From the NCBI GenBank assembly GCA_963752965.1, contig CAVWAJ010000013.1, positions 434,001-498,000 on the forward strand: a stretch of DNA of 64,000 nucleotides, written 5' to 3'. The notes below the pieces were generated by a model. It was not told where the DNA came from and did not search any database. It saw nothing but the letters and a program-made list of their open reading frames with translations. Position numbers and translations under genes: made by a program. The number at the start of each line of letters is the position of its first letter. The stretch's first letter is position 1. Source of the DNA: QHXW01 sp963752965 (lineage in GTDB: Bacteria; Acidobacteriota; Terriglobia; Bryobacterales; Bryobacteraceae). Below are positions 30,029-38,567 of the stretch, piece after piece.

Positions 30029-31204
30029 TCAGATGCCTCGTAATGCCGCGAGGATCTCCTTGCGCGACGCCGATGCGGCAGGAAACAACCCACCTACGCT
30101 TCCCAGGAGCATGGCAAAAGCGACACCCATCGCCATGATCTGCGGGGTCACGCGGAAGTTAAAGTCGATTTCACTGAATGTAACAAAGTTGCCGATGCCG
30201 GTGGTGAGACCGTTGAGCGGCAGCACCAGAAGGCAACCCACTAGTCCGCCAAGCACCGCGAGCAGGACGGACTCGACGATGAAGCTGAACAGGATACTGC
30301 CGCGCGAAAAGCCGAGAACGCGTAAAGTGCCGATCTCCTGCCCGCGCCGCGCGACGGCGGCGTACATGGTGTTCATGGCGGCGAAACTGGAGCCTACGCC
30401 CATGATGATGGATACGAAGATTCCGAGCGATTCGATCAGAATCCCCGAACTGGTTTGTGCTTGGTAATAGGCCTTTTCAGAAAGGGCATCCAGGTTAAGC
30501 TTCGGATCGTTTTTGATGTCGTTGATCAGCGCCTGGGCCGCCACCAAGTCCGTGGCGCGAACGAGGATCGAGCTGAGGGCGTCGGCGCGCTGAAAGTCGG
30601 AACTCACCTGATTCAGGTCACCGAAGATCTCGCTGTTCGTGGCGCCCCTTCCCACCGACATGATGCCCACCACGTCCCAATCGCCGCGTCCGAAATGCAG
30701 GCGCTGTCCGACGCGGGCGGCTGGAAAGCGCTTCTCGATGGACTCGCCCACCACCACTTCGCGCTTGCCGGGATCGAACCACCGTCCGGACACGAGCTTC
30801 AGGTTGTCGCGCAATCCGATGCCAGTAAGAGTGATGCCACGCAGGGTCACGTTGGTGCCATCCGGCGCATCCACGCTTGCGAGATTAATCACCGAGACCA
30901 TCTCGAGCGAGGCTAGCGGCTGTCCCGAACTCGATGATGCGATGCCGCGCTTGAACTTGACGTCCTGAAAATTGGCCTGCGTGACACCGCTGCTTAGCTC
31001 TGCGTTAGTGCCTTTTCGCATAACGAGAACGTTCAACGGATTCCCCGACGCCTGGAGCGACGAGCGCAATCCGCCAACCAGGGCGAGAATCGCGAGCAGC
31101 ACGGCCACCGTCAGACCGATACCGAGGGCGGTCATCACGGTCGTGGTCTTTCGTACCACCAGGTTGCGCAGATTGTAGGTGAGCGGTATGGCCATAAGGG
31201 TCAC
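30029..31204 (-). CDS. ABC exporter permease, MacB/FtsX type (second)
   Basis: 391 residues with the MacB topology: helix 1 (about 22-45), a periplasmic MacB_PCD domain (about 50-260), then three helices (about 270-385) carrying the FtsX motif (RRGQEIGTLRVLGFSRGSIL). Its ATG overlaps the stop of the upstream permease (31201-31204). It pairs with the other permease, probably as a heterodimer. Confidence 0.93.
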   Translation of the reverse strand: MTLMAIPLTYNLRNLVVRKTTTVMTALGIGLTVAVLLAILALVGGLRSSLQASGNPLNVLVMRKGTNAELSSGVTQANFQDVKFKRGIASSSSGQPLASLEMVSVINLASVDAPDGTNVTLRGITLTGIGLRDNLKLVSGRWFDPGKREVVVGESIEKRFPAARVGQRLHFGRGDWDVVGIMSVGRGATNSEIFGDLNQVSSDFQRADALSSILVRATDLVAAQALINDIKNDPKLNLDALSEKAYYQAQTSSGILIESLGIFVSIIMGVGSSFAAMNTMYAAVARRGQEIGTLRVLGFSRGSILFSFIVESVLLAVLGGLVGCLLVLPLNGLTTGIGNFVTFSEIDFNFRVTPQIMAMGVAFAMLLGSVGGLFPAASASRKEILAALRGI

Positions 31205-32361
31205 TCAGTGCTACGAAGCGCTTCCACAATCGGGACGCGCGAAGCGTTCCAGGCGGGAATAAACGCGCTGATCAGACCGATGCCCGCGGCTACCGTCAGG
31301 CACATCAAAGCCACCGGCGGCTGGATGGACAAGTGCTTGAGATCGTCCATAAACGCAGGCCCGCTCCGCACAACGCCGCACAAGCCGGAGGCCAGAAGCA
31401 CGCCCAGCGCCCCACCGACCACGGAAATCGCCACCGCCTCGCCCAGGATGAGAGAAAGAATAGTGCCGCGCGTGAATCCCAGCGTTTTGAGAACCCCGAC
31501 TTCACGCACGCGCTCACGCACAGACATGGCGATCGTGTTCGCCGATACCAGAAGGATGGTGAAGGTCACCGCCGCGCAAATGCTGATCAGGACCATCTTC
31601 ACGTTGCCCAGAAAAGCGACAAAGCTGAGCTGGAATGCCCGCTCGGATTCGGTCTTGGTCTGCGCCGGCGAATTATGAAACTCGTCGTCGATGGCTTTGG
31701 CGATGTGCGGCACGGATTCCGGACTGTCGGCCAGCACGTAAAAAGTCCCAATTTCTCCCCACTTGCCGGCGCCCAGCGCCTGGTCGAGATACTCCACGTT
31801 GAAGTAGAGGTTCTCGTTGTCCTCGGGAGCATCGTAGATGGCGCGCACGATGAATTCGAGGTTCACGGGAAAGATGTCGCCCTGAATGAAGATGTGGTCC
31901 CCCAAGTGGAAATTCTGCTTCTCTGCCAATGGCCGGCCGATCATGCAGGCAGTCCGCTCTTGGAGAAAGGCCTTCTTCTGGTCCTCAGGCACCTGCATCT
32001 CCGTGCGGATCGCCAGGATCTTATCCGGCTCGACGGCAAACCGCGGGAAGAAGTTCTTGGGATCACGCGCGTCTTTATACACTCCCCCGAACCACTGCGA
32101 AATTCCGACTTCGCGGACCCCCGGGATCGGGCGGATCTTTTCGCGGTAATACCTTGGCATTGGAACAGTTAGGGAGATGCGGTTGCGCACTACCAGCCGA
32201 AGCGCCTGGGACGGCGGCGCGTCGCTCAAGTAGAACGCGTAGTAGACGGCCATCATGACTCCCAGCAGTGCCAGCGACACACTGATGCTGAGGATCGTGA
32301 GAGCAGTCCGGCGGCGGTTGCGCCAGGAGTTCTTGATCACAAATGGCAGGTAACGAAACAT
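31201..32361 (-). CDS. ABC exporter permease, MacB/FtsX type (first)
   Basis: 386 residues with the same layout as its downstream neighbour: helix 1 (about 16-40), periplasmic MacB_PCD domain (about 45-250), and three C-terminal helices with RERVREVGVLKTLGFTRGTIL. First gene of the exporter operon; it diverges from tadA with only 31 bases between starts. A TATATA ends seven bases before its ATG and may be a leaderless -10. The substrate is unknown. Confidence 0.93.
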   Translation of the reverse strand: MFRYLPFVIKNSWRNRRRTALTILSISVSLALLGVMMAVYYAFYLSDAPPSQALRLVVRNRISLTVPMPRYYREKIRPIPGVREVGISQWFGGVYKDARDPKNFFPRFAVEPDKILAIRTEMQVPEDQKKAFLQERTACMIGRPLAEKQNFHLGDHIFIQGDIFPVNLEFIVRAIYDAPEDNENLYFNVEYLDQALGAGKWGEIGTFYVLADSPESVPHIAKAIDDEFHNSPAQTKTESERAFQLSFVAFLGNVKMVLISICAAVTFTILLVSANTIAMSVRERVREVGVLKTLGFTRGTILSLILGEAVAISVVGGALGVLLASGLCGVVRSGPAFMDDLKHLSIQPPVALMCLTVAAGIGLISAFIPAWNASRVPIVEALRSTE

Positions 32362-32377
32362 TTGCGTCTATATATTC

Positions 32378-32383
32378 TATGCT
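32378..32383 (+). promoter_or_regulatory. -10-like TATGCT box, leaderless type
   Basis: TATGCT ends nine bases before the tadA ATG (32393) within the 31-base divergent gap shared with the exporter operon. No Shine-Dalgarno is present. Confidence 0.35.
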
Positions 32384-32392
32384 ACGAGTTCC

Positions 32393-32836
32393 ATGTACGA
32401 TTTGTTCATGCGCGAAGCGCTCGACCTGGCGCGGCAGGCGGCGGCAGCAGGGGAGGTGCCGGTAGGAGCCGTGGTTGTAGTTGGGGGGCGGGTGGTTGGA
32501 CGGGGTGCGAATACGCCCATTTCAACCAACGACCCAACGGCGCACGCGGAAATGCTCGCCCTGCGGCAGGCGGCACAGGCGATGGGGAACTACCGGGTGG
32601 GGGAAGCGACGATGTACGTTACGCTCGAACCGTGCGTCATGTGCGCCGGGGCCCTGGTGGCGGCGCGGGTCAAGACGCTTGTATTCGGAGCGCGCGACTT
32701 ACGGTTTGGTGGGGTACGGAGCAAGTTTCGCGTGGCGGATTCCGAGATCCTGAATCACCGCGTGGAGATCGTCGAAGGAGTGATGGCGGCGGAATGCGTG
32801 GAACTGCTCCAGCAGTTCTTTGACGCGCGGCGGTGA
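32393..32836 (+). CDS. tadA: tRNA-specific adenosine(34) deaminase
   Basis: 147 residues of the cytidine/deoxycytidylate deaminase fold. It converts A34 to inosine in the tRNA-Arg(ACG) anticodon. Zinc site: His51 with catalytic Glu53 (HAE) and Cys81/Cys84 (PCVMC). The N-terminus MYDLFMREALDLARQAAAAGEVPVGAV and the VFGARDLRFGGV segment are typical of TadA rather than of guanine or cytosine deaminases. It is convergent with the small gene at 32849, 12 bases away. Confidence 0.95.
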   Translation: MYDLFMREALDLARQAAAAGEVPVGAVVVVGGRVVGRGANTPISTNDPTAHAEMLALRQAAQAMGNYRVGEATMYVTLEPCVMCAGALVAARVKTLVFGARDLRFGGVRSKFRVADSEILNHRVEIVEGVMAAECVELLQQFFDARR

Positions 32837-32848
32837 CAGGCCGAAGGC

Positions 32849-33073
32849 TTATTCTACAGTCACCTTGGTGCCCTTGGGCGGCTGCTGCGAGAGGCGTTCG
32901 ATGCGCGCATCCAGCAGGCTGCAGATGCCTTTGAGCACTTCGACCCGCGCGTTGCGGAAGTGTTCGTGCGTTGGTTCGGGCCACACGTGGTCCAGAAAAG
33001 CCGAGATCTGTGGGGCGGCGACATTGCAGAAGAAGCAGCCGGCTTGCGGCGGGGCGGTCGTTTTCTCGTCCAT
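32849..33073 (-). CDS. Small conserved-looking Cys-motif protein beside ArsA ATPase
   Basis: 74 residues, soluble, starting MDEKTTAPPQ. It has a CFFC pair at residues 13-16, then DHVWPEPTHEHFRNARVEVL and a helical GICSLLDARIERL segment with a third Cys. The paired Cys and nearby His residues could bind a metal or be redox-active. It begins one base after the stop of the ArsA-like ATPase, so it is almost certainly co-transcribed and may be its partner. I do not recognise a named family. Confidence 0.65.
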   Translation of the reverse strand: MDEKTTAPPQAGCFFCNVAAPQISAFLDHVWPEPTHEHFRNARVEVLKGICSLLDARIERLSQQPPKGTKVTVE

Positions 33074-33074
33074 A

Positions 33075-34262
33075 TCAGCCTTCTTTCATCTCCACTGTTA
33101 ATATTTTATGCTCCAGCGTGGCCCGCGCGGGAGTCAGTGCGGCCATCGAGGTGGGCAAGCCGATGTGGCGGCGAAGAGTGCCGATTTCTACAACTAGCTC
33201 GTCGCCTTTCTTGAACAGCCCCACCTCGCCCTTGGCGGCAAACGGCAGGCGCAGGCGGACTTCATAATGCGCGTTGCGCTTCTCGAAAGTATAGGGCGCC
33301 TCGGTGCGCGTTACGGCGGCGGGGTCTTCTTTCTCCGTGTACAACACGCGGGCCAGTTCTTCCAGGCGTTCGCGGCCCAGCACTTCGTGAGTGAATAGAG
33401 GGACGCGCTTGACCGCGACGGGGTCGAAATACTCGTCGATCTCCTGCATGATTCTGGCCTGCGATGCCCGCCATTCCTCGAACCAGGCATCGGTGATTGT
33501 ATGCGGAAGAACGCGGTTGACGATGATGCCATCCACCGTCAGGCCATGCAGCGAGAAATAGACAAACGCACGCTGCGTCTCGCGGAGAACCATTTTTTCG
33601 GGGTTTGTGACCAGCCGGACACTCGTCACAGTCGCGTCTTCGAGTAGCTCCGAGATCCCATCGAGGCGCCCGAACAAGTCCTGTACGTTGGCGAAATAAC
33701 TGTCGGTGGGCAGCTCGACAGGAGAAATCCGGTTCGCGACAGGGCGCACGGCCTTGAGCAGCCCACGCTGAAACGGAAACACGTGTTTCATGTACCATTC
33801 GAGCGTGGTGGGCATGCTGACGAACCGCATGGATTCGGCCGTGGGCGCGCAATCGAGCACAATGACGTCGTAGCGCTGCTCGCGGCGGAACTGGTTGACG
33901 TACATCATGGCGCTCAGCTCCTCCATGCCGGGGAGGATGGCCAGCTCTTCGGCTTCCACGTCGCTGATGCCCGTGGTGCGCAGAACGGAGATCACGTAGG
34001 TCGAGATCTCGCGCCAGTGCCGCTTGATTTCTTTCTGGATGTTGACTTCGTGGATGGAAAGCCGGTCGTCGATCGGGTAGGGGTCGTTAGTCTTGCCTCC
34101 GAACAGCTCAACTTCGAGATCGAAGGCATCGGCGAGGCTATGCGCTGGGTCCACGCTCATCACGAGCGTGCGGTAACCGAGGCGCGATAATTGCAAGCCG
34201 GTGGCGGCGGCGACACTGGTCTTCCCGACACCCCCCTTGCCGCTGAAGAGCAGGATGCGCAT
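33075..34262 (-). CDS. ArsA/Get3-family ATPase with C-terminal HSP20-like domain
   Basis: 395 residues. A deviant P-loop SGKGGVGKTS (7-16) with the signature Lys, switch regions with DPAHSLADAFD and VLDCAPTAESMR, and helical client-binding segments place it in the ArsA/Get3 group. The last ~75 residues (from about 320) form a beta-rich segment like the ArsA-HSP20 (alpha-crystallin) domain of bacterial and plastid Get3d proteins. No arsenite-type Cys triad is evident and no ars genes are nearby, so protein targeting or chaperoning is more likely than arsenite export. One base separates it from the 74-residue Cys protein. Confidence 0.88.
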   Translation of the reverse strand: MRILLFSGKGGVGKTSVAAATGLQLSRLGYRTLVMSVDPAHSLADAFDLEVELFGGKTNDPYPIDDRLSIHEVNIQKEIKRHWREISTYVISVLRTTGISDVEAEELAILPGMEELSAMMYVNQFRREQRYDVIVLDCAPTAESMRFVSMPTTLEWYMKHVFPFQRGLLKAVRPVANRISPVELPTDSYFANVQDLFGRLDGISELLEDATVTSVRLVTNPEKMVLRETQRAFVYFSLHGLTVDGIIVNRVLPHTITDAWFEEWRASQARIMQEIDEYFDPVAVKRVPLFTHEVLGRERLEELARVLYTEKEDPAAVTRTEAPYTFEKRNAHYEVRLRLPFAAKGEVGLFKKGDELVVEIGTLRRHIGLPTSMAALTPARATLEHKILTVEMKEG

Positions 34263-34269
34263 ACCTTAC

Positions 34270-34275
34270 ATTGTA
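34270..34275 (-). promoter_or_regulatory. -10-like TACAAT box, leaderless type
   Basis: TACAAT on the minus strand ends exactly seven bases before the ATG of the ArsA-like ATPase. No -35 match is evident. This is one of the best examples of the leaderless arrangement in the window. Confidence 0.45.
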
Positions 34276-34305
34276 CGGGTATGCGCCCTGGCGATTGCGC
34301 TTACT

Positions 34306-37300
34306 TCAGAAATTCCACTTCAAAGCGAATTGGATCTCACGTTGGTTGTTGGGAATCGTGGAGGTAATCGACTGCCCGCCGCCAACATCGGGGTTGTTGC
34401 CGGGCAACTGGAACTGGGGATGGTTCCCGATGTTGAAAAACTCGGCCCGCAAAGACACCTTCTGGCGCTCGGTTAACGCGAAATCTTTGAGGAGCCCGAG
34501 ATCGAAGTTCACCTGGCTCGGCCCTCGCAGATTGCCGTTGCCGCCATTGCCAAACTGGCGCGCGAATTTCTGCCCGGGCGCGAGTGGCGGAAGAGTAAAG
34601 GCCGCAGGATTGTACCAGCATGTGAGAGACTGGTGGCCCACAGGGCATCCCATGGAAGCCTGGATGTCCTTTCCATAAGAAAAATCATAAGGATTGCCCA
34701 CGCGGTCGGGCCACGGTGCGAAGCTTCCGGTATTGGTGTAGTCGTTGGAAGTGTTCGCGGTTTCGGCCTCGCCGGTGCGCGCCACCGCTATACCGTTCAG
34801 ATCCCAACCACCCAGAATAAGGTTGGTCGCACGGTTCCAATTACGGCCGAAGGTCTTTCTTTGGCCGAACGGCAGCTCGTATACCCAGCTAGCTACGAAA
34901 CGATGCCGGAAATCCGGCTCCACATAACCGCGCTCTGCGTTCACATGGAAGGAATCCTGTATCGCGCCGCCTGGAGTTCCCTGGCCAGTGCCCAGGTCTT
35001 TGCTCCAGGTGTAAGCAGTGCGGAAGGTTAGCCCGTTAGAAAAGCGCTTTTCCAGCTTGACTTCAAGGCCGTTATAGAAAGAGTCGAAGTGCGTGTAGTC
35101 AATGGGGAGGATCGAGGACAGGTTCGGCTGCACCGAATAGTATGGACGCCCGTAATTCGGCGCGGGACCGAAATTCGAATCGAGCGGCACCGGAGCTTGA
35201 TTCAAATCGCTGGACTCGTTGTCCCATAAGCGCGTGCCTCTGGTTCCGACGTAAGCGACATCAAGCACCATGTTGCCCATTAACTGATGCTGTATGTCGA
35301 AATTCCATTCGTAAATGCGCGGCATCAACCGGATTGGGCCGGTGGTCTTGATTTGGCCCGAAGGGTGGAGAGGGTCAATCGGAGGCAGCTGCGCCGGGAA
35401 GCCGGAGGAAAGGAGGCTCGCCGCCGTGGGAATCGCCAACGGGTTCGCCTGGCTGAAATAGAACTCGAGAGTGGGCGGGTTCTCGCCGAGGTCGTTGAAG
35501 ATATTGCCCTCGGGCGCATAAAATATGCCCGCGGCGCTGCGAATGACCGTCCGGCTGCCGCCGAAGGGCGACCATGCGAAGCCCAGGCGCGGGCCGAAAT
35601 CGTGCTTGTCGTATCGGACACCAGCGTTTGAGACGGCGTTCGGGCCGAAGCCATCAATCACGATCGCTTTTTGAAGATCGAAGTTTCCGACGCGCCCGCC
35701 CACCGGCGAGAAGATCTCGTAACGTAGGCCGAGGTTTAGAGTGAGATTTCGCGTGACCTTCCAATCATCCTGCGCGTAGAATCCATTTTCCCAATAGTTG
35801 GTCAGATCCATTTGTGCCAGGCCGTCCTGGAGCCTGGCAATGGGGATGCCGAGCAGCATGTCGGCAATCGCGCTTCCGCCGCTGCCGGTCGTAAGCTGGG
35901 ATGTAAACAGTCCTGCGAAATCGAAGAAGCCAAACGGGTCCTGCGCTTGATAGAAGTTGCGCGTCCAACGCTTCACGTCAGCGCCAAACTTGAAGGTATG
36001 CCGCCCGTGAACCCAACTCAGCGTGTCGCTGAAGCTGTAGGTGTTGTCGGTGGCAATCTCGGGAACATAGTGCGAATCGCCCAGGTTCCCGTAACCAGAG
36101 ATAGCAAACTGGGACAGGCCCGAGGAATACGCGTCGCCGCGATTGGCATTTGGGATTCCGAGCGCTTCCGACCGGTTCTGCCCCGCGTCCAGGTGTGTGG
36201 TGTTGATGTTCCATTGAATGAACCCGAAACGAAGCTCATTGACCAGAGCGGGACCGAAGGTGTGCGTCCATCCGGCGGCCTGGCTCTGCTCGCGGCCATT
36301 GATGTTGCTTCCAAAGCCCTGGCAGCAGCCGCCTGCCGAACCCAGTGGCGCCGGTTTTAGAAAGCGCACATCCTGGAGCGCCGAATGCCCAAATAGGTTG
36401 TCGTGATCGGAAATGCGGTGGTCGATACGGACGTCGTACTGGTCGGCGTTAGTGACCTGTTTTGGGGTATATACGAAGTTGTTAAATGCACCCGGGAGGT
36501 TGGGGAGGGGAAACAGGTTAACGACAGCCTGGCCAACGGGATTGATTCGGCTCTGCGGAATCACGTACTGGTTCCCCGGGTTCAGCAACTGCCGCTGCGC
36601 CGTTTGCGGGTCGGTGGTATAGGGATCGTACAAAACTGCGCCGATCTGGCTGAAGTCCCCGTTTCGCATTTGGAGCGTGGGCACGCTGCTGATGTAGGTC
36701 ACGCCTTGCCGAACGCGCTCGCCTTGATAATCAACAAAGAAGAATGTGCGGTCGTGCACGATGGGGCCGCCTAAGAGCCCCCCATACTGGTTGCGCTGAA
36801 ATGCCGGACGGGCCGGATCGAAGAAATTCCGCGCGTCCAGGTCCCTGTTGCGGAAAAATTCGTAAGCGCCGCCGTGGAACTCATTGGTTCCGGATTTCAG
36901 AACGACATTGACGGTCGCGCCGCCCCGCCCGAACTCGGCCTTCATCGAGCTCTCTTCGACCCGGAACTCCTGGATCGCGTCCGGTGCCGGCTGTACAGCC
37001 AGCGTGCCCTGCCCTTTTTCGTTGTTGTCGATTCCATCCAGCAGAAAGCTGTTGTCGAAGCTGGTAAGCCCGTTTACGGCGACCTGGATACCGGGCCGGT
37101 TGTTGTCGGTAGTGCCGCGCAGCGGACCGTTATTCTGCGCACCTTGGTTGGCGCCGGCGCCCAACCACGCCAACTGCACGAAGTTTCGGCCGTTCAGCGG
37201 CAGATCGACAATCCGCTCCTGCGTCTCCACCGTTCCGAGCGAAGAGGTTTCGCTCTCTACTAGCGGCGGCGCGGCGGTTACTTCGACCTGCTCCGTCACC

Positions 37301-37632
37301 GCACCTACGGGAAGTGTGAGATCCACTCGGACAACTTTGTTGACATCCACATTTACATTCGACTGGATGACCTTCTGGAACCCCGCCTTTTCCGCCGAAA
37401 CGGAGTAGCTTCCGATGAGCAGCGTGTTGGCGATGTACGCGCCCGTCTCGTTCGTTGTCAGCCGCGAGGACTGGCCTGTCGCGGTGTTGGTAATCACCAC
37501 CGTAGCGCCGGAGATCAATGCCCCATGCTGATCCAAAACCGATCCGGCGATGGTTCCCCGGTCCACCTGGGAGTAGCAAAGGGACGCAGTGAACAGAACT
37601 GCAACAAGGCAGCACACGTGTCGTAAGAGCAT
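34306..37632 (-). CDS. Oar-like TonB-dependent receptor with carboxypeptidase-regulatory domain
   Basis: 1108-residue outer-membrane protein. A signal peptide (about 1-21) is followed by a CarboxypepD_reg/Ig-like domain (GTIAGSVLDQHGALISGATV), the linker VTEQVEVTAAPP, a plug domain (IVDLPLNGRNFVQL; SFLLDGIDNNEKGQG) and a long beta-barrel ending in a C-terminal Phe (QFALKWNF). Such proteins are greatly expanded in Acidobacteriota and are thought to import large substrates, often glycans or peptides. No TonB, SusD or sugar-degrading genes are adjacent, so the substrate cannot be inferred. Confidence 0.92.
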   Translation of the reverse strand: MLLRHVCCLVAVLFTASLCYSQVDRGTIAGSVLDQHGALISGATVVITNTATGQSSRLTTNETGAYIANTLLIGSYSVSAEKAGFQKVIQSNVNVDVNKVVRVDLTLPVGAVTEQVEVTAAPPLVESETSSLGTVETQERIVDLPLNGRNFVQLAWLGAGANQGAQNNGPLRGTTDNNRPGIQVAVNGLTSFDNSFLLDGIDNNEKGQGTLAVQPAPDAIQEFRVEESSMKAEFGRGGATVNVVLKSGTNEFHGGAYEFFRNRDLDARNFFDPARPAFQRNQYGGLLGGPIVHDRTFFFVDYQGERVRQGVTYISSVPTLQMRNGDFSQIGAVLYDPYTTDPQTAQRQLLNPGNQYVIPQSRINPVGQAVVNLFPLPNLPGAFNNFVYTPKQVTNADQYDVRIDHRISDHDNLFGHSALQDVRFLKPAPLGSAGGCCQGFGSNINGREQSQAAGWTHTFGPALVNELRFGFIQWNINTTHLDAGQNRSEALGIPNANRGDAYSSGLSQFAISGYGNLGDSHYVPEIATDNTYSFSDTLSWVHGRHTFKFGADVKRWTRNFYQAQDPFGFFDFAGLFTSQLTTGSGGSAIADMLLGIPIARLQDGLAQMDLTNYWENGFYAQDDWKVTRNLTLNLGLRYEIFSPVGGRVGNFDLQKAIVIDGFGPNAVSNAGVRYDKHDFGPRLGFAWSPFGGSRTVIRSAAGIFYAPEGNIFNDLGENPPTLEFYFSQANPLAIPTAASLLSSGFPAQLPPIDPLHPSGQIKTTGPIRLMPRIYEWNFDIQHQLMGNMVLDVAYVGTRGTRLWDNESSDLNQAPVPLDSNFGPAPNYGRPYYSVQPNLSSILPIDYTHFDSFYNGLEVKLEKRFSNGLTFRTAYTWSKDLGTGQGTPGGAIQDSFHVNAERGYVEPDFRHRFVASWVYELPFGQRKTFGRNWNRATNLILGGWDLNGIAVARTGEAETANTSNDYTNTGSFAPWPDRVGNPYDFSYGKDIQASMGCPVGHQSLTCWYNPAAFTLPPLAPGQKFARQFGNGGNGNLRGPSQVNFDLGLLKDFALTERQKVSLRAEFFNIGNHPQFQLPGNNPDVGGGQSITSTIPNNQREIQFALKWNF

Positions 37633-37710
37633 GCGCCGATGCTACCGGCACACTGTTAAGTTGTGATGACCGGAAAGTCACTTGCTTGTTACGCTCGACA
37701 TTTTACAGGT

Positions 37711-37745
37711 CTGACACCGTGCCGTAACAGTTCTCCAATTACAAT
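37711..37745 (+). promoter_or_regulatory. Promoter elements upstream of glycerophosphodiesterase
   Basis: CTGACA (37711-37716), a 17-base spacer and TCCAAT (37734-37739) form one candidate. An overlapping TACAAT (37740-37745) ends seven bases before ATG 37753. Either gives a transcript starting at or just before the start codon. There is no Shine-Dalgarno. Confidence 0.4.
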
Positions 37746-37752
37746 TCCGATG

Positions 37753-38562
37753 ATGCGTTTTCAGCCTTGGAAACTGGTTGTGACGAGCGTTGCCGCGCTC
37801 CTGGCCTTGCAGCCCACGTGGGCCGCGGAAGGGGCCATCCTCACTAGTGCCCATCGGGGCGAGCACCACCGCCATCCCGAGAATTCGCTGCCCGCGATCC
37901 AGGCGGCGATCGACGCGGGGATGGACTACGTGGAGCTCGACATCCGCACGACGTCCGACGGGAAACTGATCTTGATGCACGATGCCACCGTCAATCGCAT
38001 GACCAACGGAAAGGGAGACGTGGCGGAGATGACCTTCGACACGATTCGCGCGCTGGATTTGGGCGTGCGGTTTCCCGGCCAGTTCCCCGGCTTGCAGGTG
38101 CCGACGTTCGAGGAAGCTCTGGCGCTGGCCAAGAAAGGCGGTATCGGCATCTATGTCCACACCAAGCAAGCCGCGCCCCAGGAACTCGTGGACGAAATCG
38201 AGCGGCATGAGATGGGCGGGCACGTTTTATTCTTCGCCGACAACGAAAGCGACCCGCACCTCCTGCCGGAGCTTGCACGCCTTCGGCCCGAGTGGAAACT
38301 CATGCCCGAGGCCTTCAATCCCACGCACGTACGGGAACTCATGGAAACGCTCCGGCCCAAGATCATTGCATTCGACAATCGTGATTTCGATGACGCGACC
38401 ATCGCCGCGGCGCGCCAGGCAAACGTAGGGATATTTGTCGACCGGCTGGCCAACAATCCCGAGGCCTGGCAGAACGCGATCGATCGCGGCGCCACCGGCA
38501 TCCAGACGGATTATCCCGACGAGTTGGCGGCGTTTCTACGATTGCACGGATACCACAAGTAG
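37753..38562 (+). CDS. Exported glycerophosphodiester phosphodiesterase
   Basis: 269 residues from ATG 37753; ATG 37750 is equally readable, and the upstream ATG 37663 adds non-secretory sequence. Signal peptide about 1-25. The TIM-barrel GDPD core is intact: His34 in AHRGE, Glu61 and Asp63 in VELDIR, and His76 in LMHDATVNR, then the late GIQTDYPDEL segment. It hydrolyses glycerophosphodiesters to glycerol-3-phosphate and an alcohol in the periplasm. It is convergent with the M49 peptidase, five bases away. Confidence 0.92.
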   Translation: MRFQPWKLVVTSVAALLALQPTWAAEGAILTSAHRGEHHRHPENSLPAIQAAIDAGMDYVELDIRTTSDGKLILMHDATVNRMTNGKGDVAEMTFDTIRALDLGVRFPGQFPGLQVPTFEEALALAKKGGIGIYVHTKQAAPQELVDEIERHEMGGHVLFFADNESDPHLLPELARLRPEWKLMPEAFNPTHVRELMETLRPKIIAFDNRDFDDATIAAARQANVGIFVDRLANNPEAWQNAIDRGATGIQTDYPDELAAFLRLHGYHK

Positions 38563-38567
38563 CACGG

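Noticed and set aside
33075..34262. Arsenite efflux pump ATPase
   Set aside because: The family match is real, but there is no ArsB, ArsR or ArsC nearby and no arsenite-binding Cys triad; the HSP20-like tail points to the Get3d group.
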